In this document: positions 7,128-7,873 of the stretch, one piece after another
Layout of the letters: each line of letters starts with the position of its first letter
Position numbering within the stretch: position 1 is the first letter of the stretch
NCBI GenBank assembly: GCA_965228575.1
Contig: CBDDHW010000059.1
Span: 1-7,873 of the forward strand
DNA: 7,873 bases
From: UBA11612 sp965228575
GTDB taxonomy: Bacteria > Pseudomonadota > Alphaproteobacteria > Rhodospirillales > Rhodospirillaceae
Direction: 5' to 3'
Notes under the pieces: model-generated
The model's input: only the letters and a program-made list of their open reading frames with translations
Told to the model about the DNA's origin: nothing
Database searches by the model: none
Translations under genes and position numbers: made by a program

Positions 7128-7464
7128 TGGGTACGTAAATCCTGATTCCGCGAGATCTCGAAAGAGTTCATTGACTCTCTCCCTATCGCGCAAGTTCAAT
7201 CCAGAGGGTGCTGCTCATTCAAGTGCGAATCAATGCCACGCATGGGTATTCACTCAAGCCATATCGTTTAAGTCTAGTTTGCAAGAACGCACAGTCATGC
7301 TAGTCAGGCGCTGTATTCTGAGAATCTCGAAGCCTACCCGCAACCAAAGCCAGGCGCCTGTTCGATTCGTACGGGATGTAAGGATCGTAAGGAACTGTAG
7401 AACTTCAAAAGACATTCCTGGAGGGATGAACTCTGAAAGCGCCAACTACCCTTAACCGAAGGCA
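7128..7464. other. Intergenic region between glycosyltransferase and cyclase genes
   Basis: This stretch of about 337 bp separates two minus-strand genes and should hold the cyclase promoter. I see no convincing -35/-10 pair, no coding region I trust and no terminator with a T-tract. Two small structures stand out: a perfect 10-bp palindrome CAGGCGCCTG (7351-7360), and a 7-bp direct repeat GTAAGGA at 7378-7384 and 7387-7393 with a 2-bp spacer. If the cyclase starts at TTG 7199, the gap shrinks to 265 bp. Confidence 0.5.
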
Positions 7465-7873
7465 TTACCCATGCAACTCGTAATATCGAGCCAATCGACT
7501 GGGCGAGACACCGCAGAAGTGGGCTGCCAGAATTGCCCAATTGCGGAATGTTTGGCGGAGCGGACCGTGCTTTTTCCAGCGGCGTGCACTGATATGAAGC
7601 GGACCAGGCAAGAGAGCCAGCTTTCCGGCCCTTCTGAGCCTTCGGCAAAGTAGAACATCTTCCAGGAGAGGCTCCTCGGCGAATCCACCGAGCTGATCGA
7701 AGACCGATTTCCTCACGAAGATGCCCTGATCGCCGTAGGCCATGCTCAGGCGAGCAACCCGGAGGGCATTGCCCCACTCGATCCAACGGTAGATCATTCC
7801 TTCGGCTTCAATTTGTTGGCGGAAAGCTCCCGCCAATACGCTAGAGTCCGAGAGCGCCTCCAGGATTTGCCGC
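7465..7873 (-). CDS. Family 2 glycosyltransferase, TIGR04283-like (5' partial)
   Basis: The C-terminal 135 residues of a GT-A fold glycosyltransferase; the frame continues past the right edge, upstream of TTG 7836, so that codon is not the true start. Visible landmarks are MAYGDQGIFVRKSVFDQLGG, the EEPLLED acidic motif (usual acceptor-side ED of GT2 enzymes), CRRLRRAGKLALLPGP and the end segment SARRWKKHGPLRQTFRNWA followed by GVSPSRLARYY. This order and wording fit the TIGR04283 group (rSAM/selenodomain-associated GT2), from memory and not from a search. No membrane helix is evident in the visible part beyond a mildly hydrophobic WAILAAHFCG stretch. The N-terminal nucleotide-sugar binding half, with its DxD motif, lies outside the window. 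The sugar donor and acceptor are unknown. It ends 337 bp upstream of the cyclase gene on the same strand, so co-transcription is unlikely. Confidence 0.85.
   Translation of the reverse strand, partial: RQILEALSDSSVLAGAFRQQIEAEGMIYRWIEWGNALRVARLSMAYGDQGIFVRKSVFDQLGGFAEEPLLEDVLLCRRLRRAGKLALLPGPLHISARRWKKHGPLRQTFRNWAILAAHFCGVSPSRLARYYELHG

Noticed and set aside
540..7873. A signalling or defence system formed by the kinase, cyclase and neighbours
   Set aside because: The genes lie on different strands in separate units, with housekeeping genes between them. Nothing in sequence or spacing ties them together.

Overview
The window looks like ordinary chromosomal DNA from a planctomycete, most likely of the Pirellulales type (Blastopirellula/Rhodopirellula-like). 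This rests on recognition of protein families, not on a search. The pointers are a Ser/Thr kinase with the typical planctomycete N-terminal module, a Gfo/Idh/MocA oxidoreductase of a style common in that phylum, a membrane-anchored SGNH-like protein, frequent TTG/GTG starts, moderate GC content and single genes with little operon structure. No rRNA, tRNA, CRISPR array, insertion sequence or integrase was seen.

Layout, left to right: (1) the C-terminal end of an unrecognised coiled-coil protein (+), cut by the left edge; (2) a tail-anchored Ser/Thr protein kinase (-), convergent with it; (3) an RluA-type RNA pseudouridine synthase (-); (4) a Maf-type nucleotide pyrophosphatase (+), divergent from the synthase; (5) a membrane-anchored SGNH/GDSL-like protein (+); (6) a cytoplasmic Gfo/Idh/MocA NAD(P)-dependent oxidoreductase (+); (7) a membrane-bound GGDEF diguanylate cyclase (-), convergent with the oxidoreductase; (8) the C-terminal part of a TIGR04283-like family 2 glycosyltransferase (-), cut by the right edge.

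The genes do not form an obvious pathway. Two are signalling proteins (kinase and diguanylate cyclase), two are housekeeping (RNA modification and nucleotide-pool or division-related pyrophosphatase), and three are envelope or carbohydrate related (SGNH-like protein, oxidoreductase, glycosyltransferase). Strand switches and gaps of roughly 100 to 340 bp between most neighbours argue for separate transcription units. I found no convincing new multi-gene system. The most useful points are variant motifs in otherwise familiar enzymes, alternative start sites, the unidentified left-edge protein and a small antisense reading frame between maf and the SGNH-like gene.
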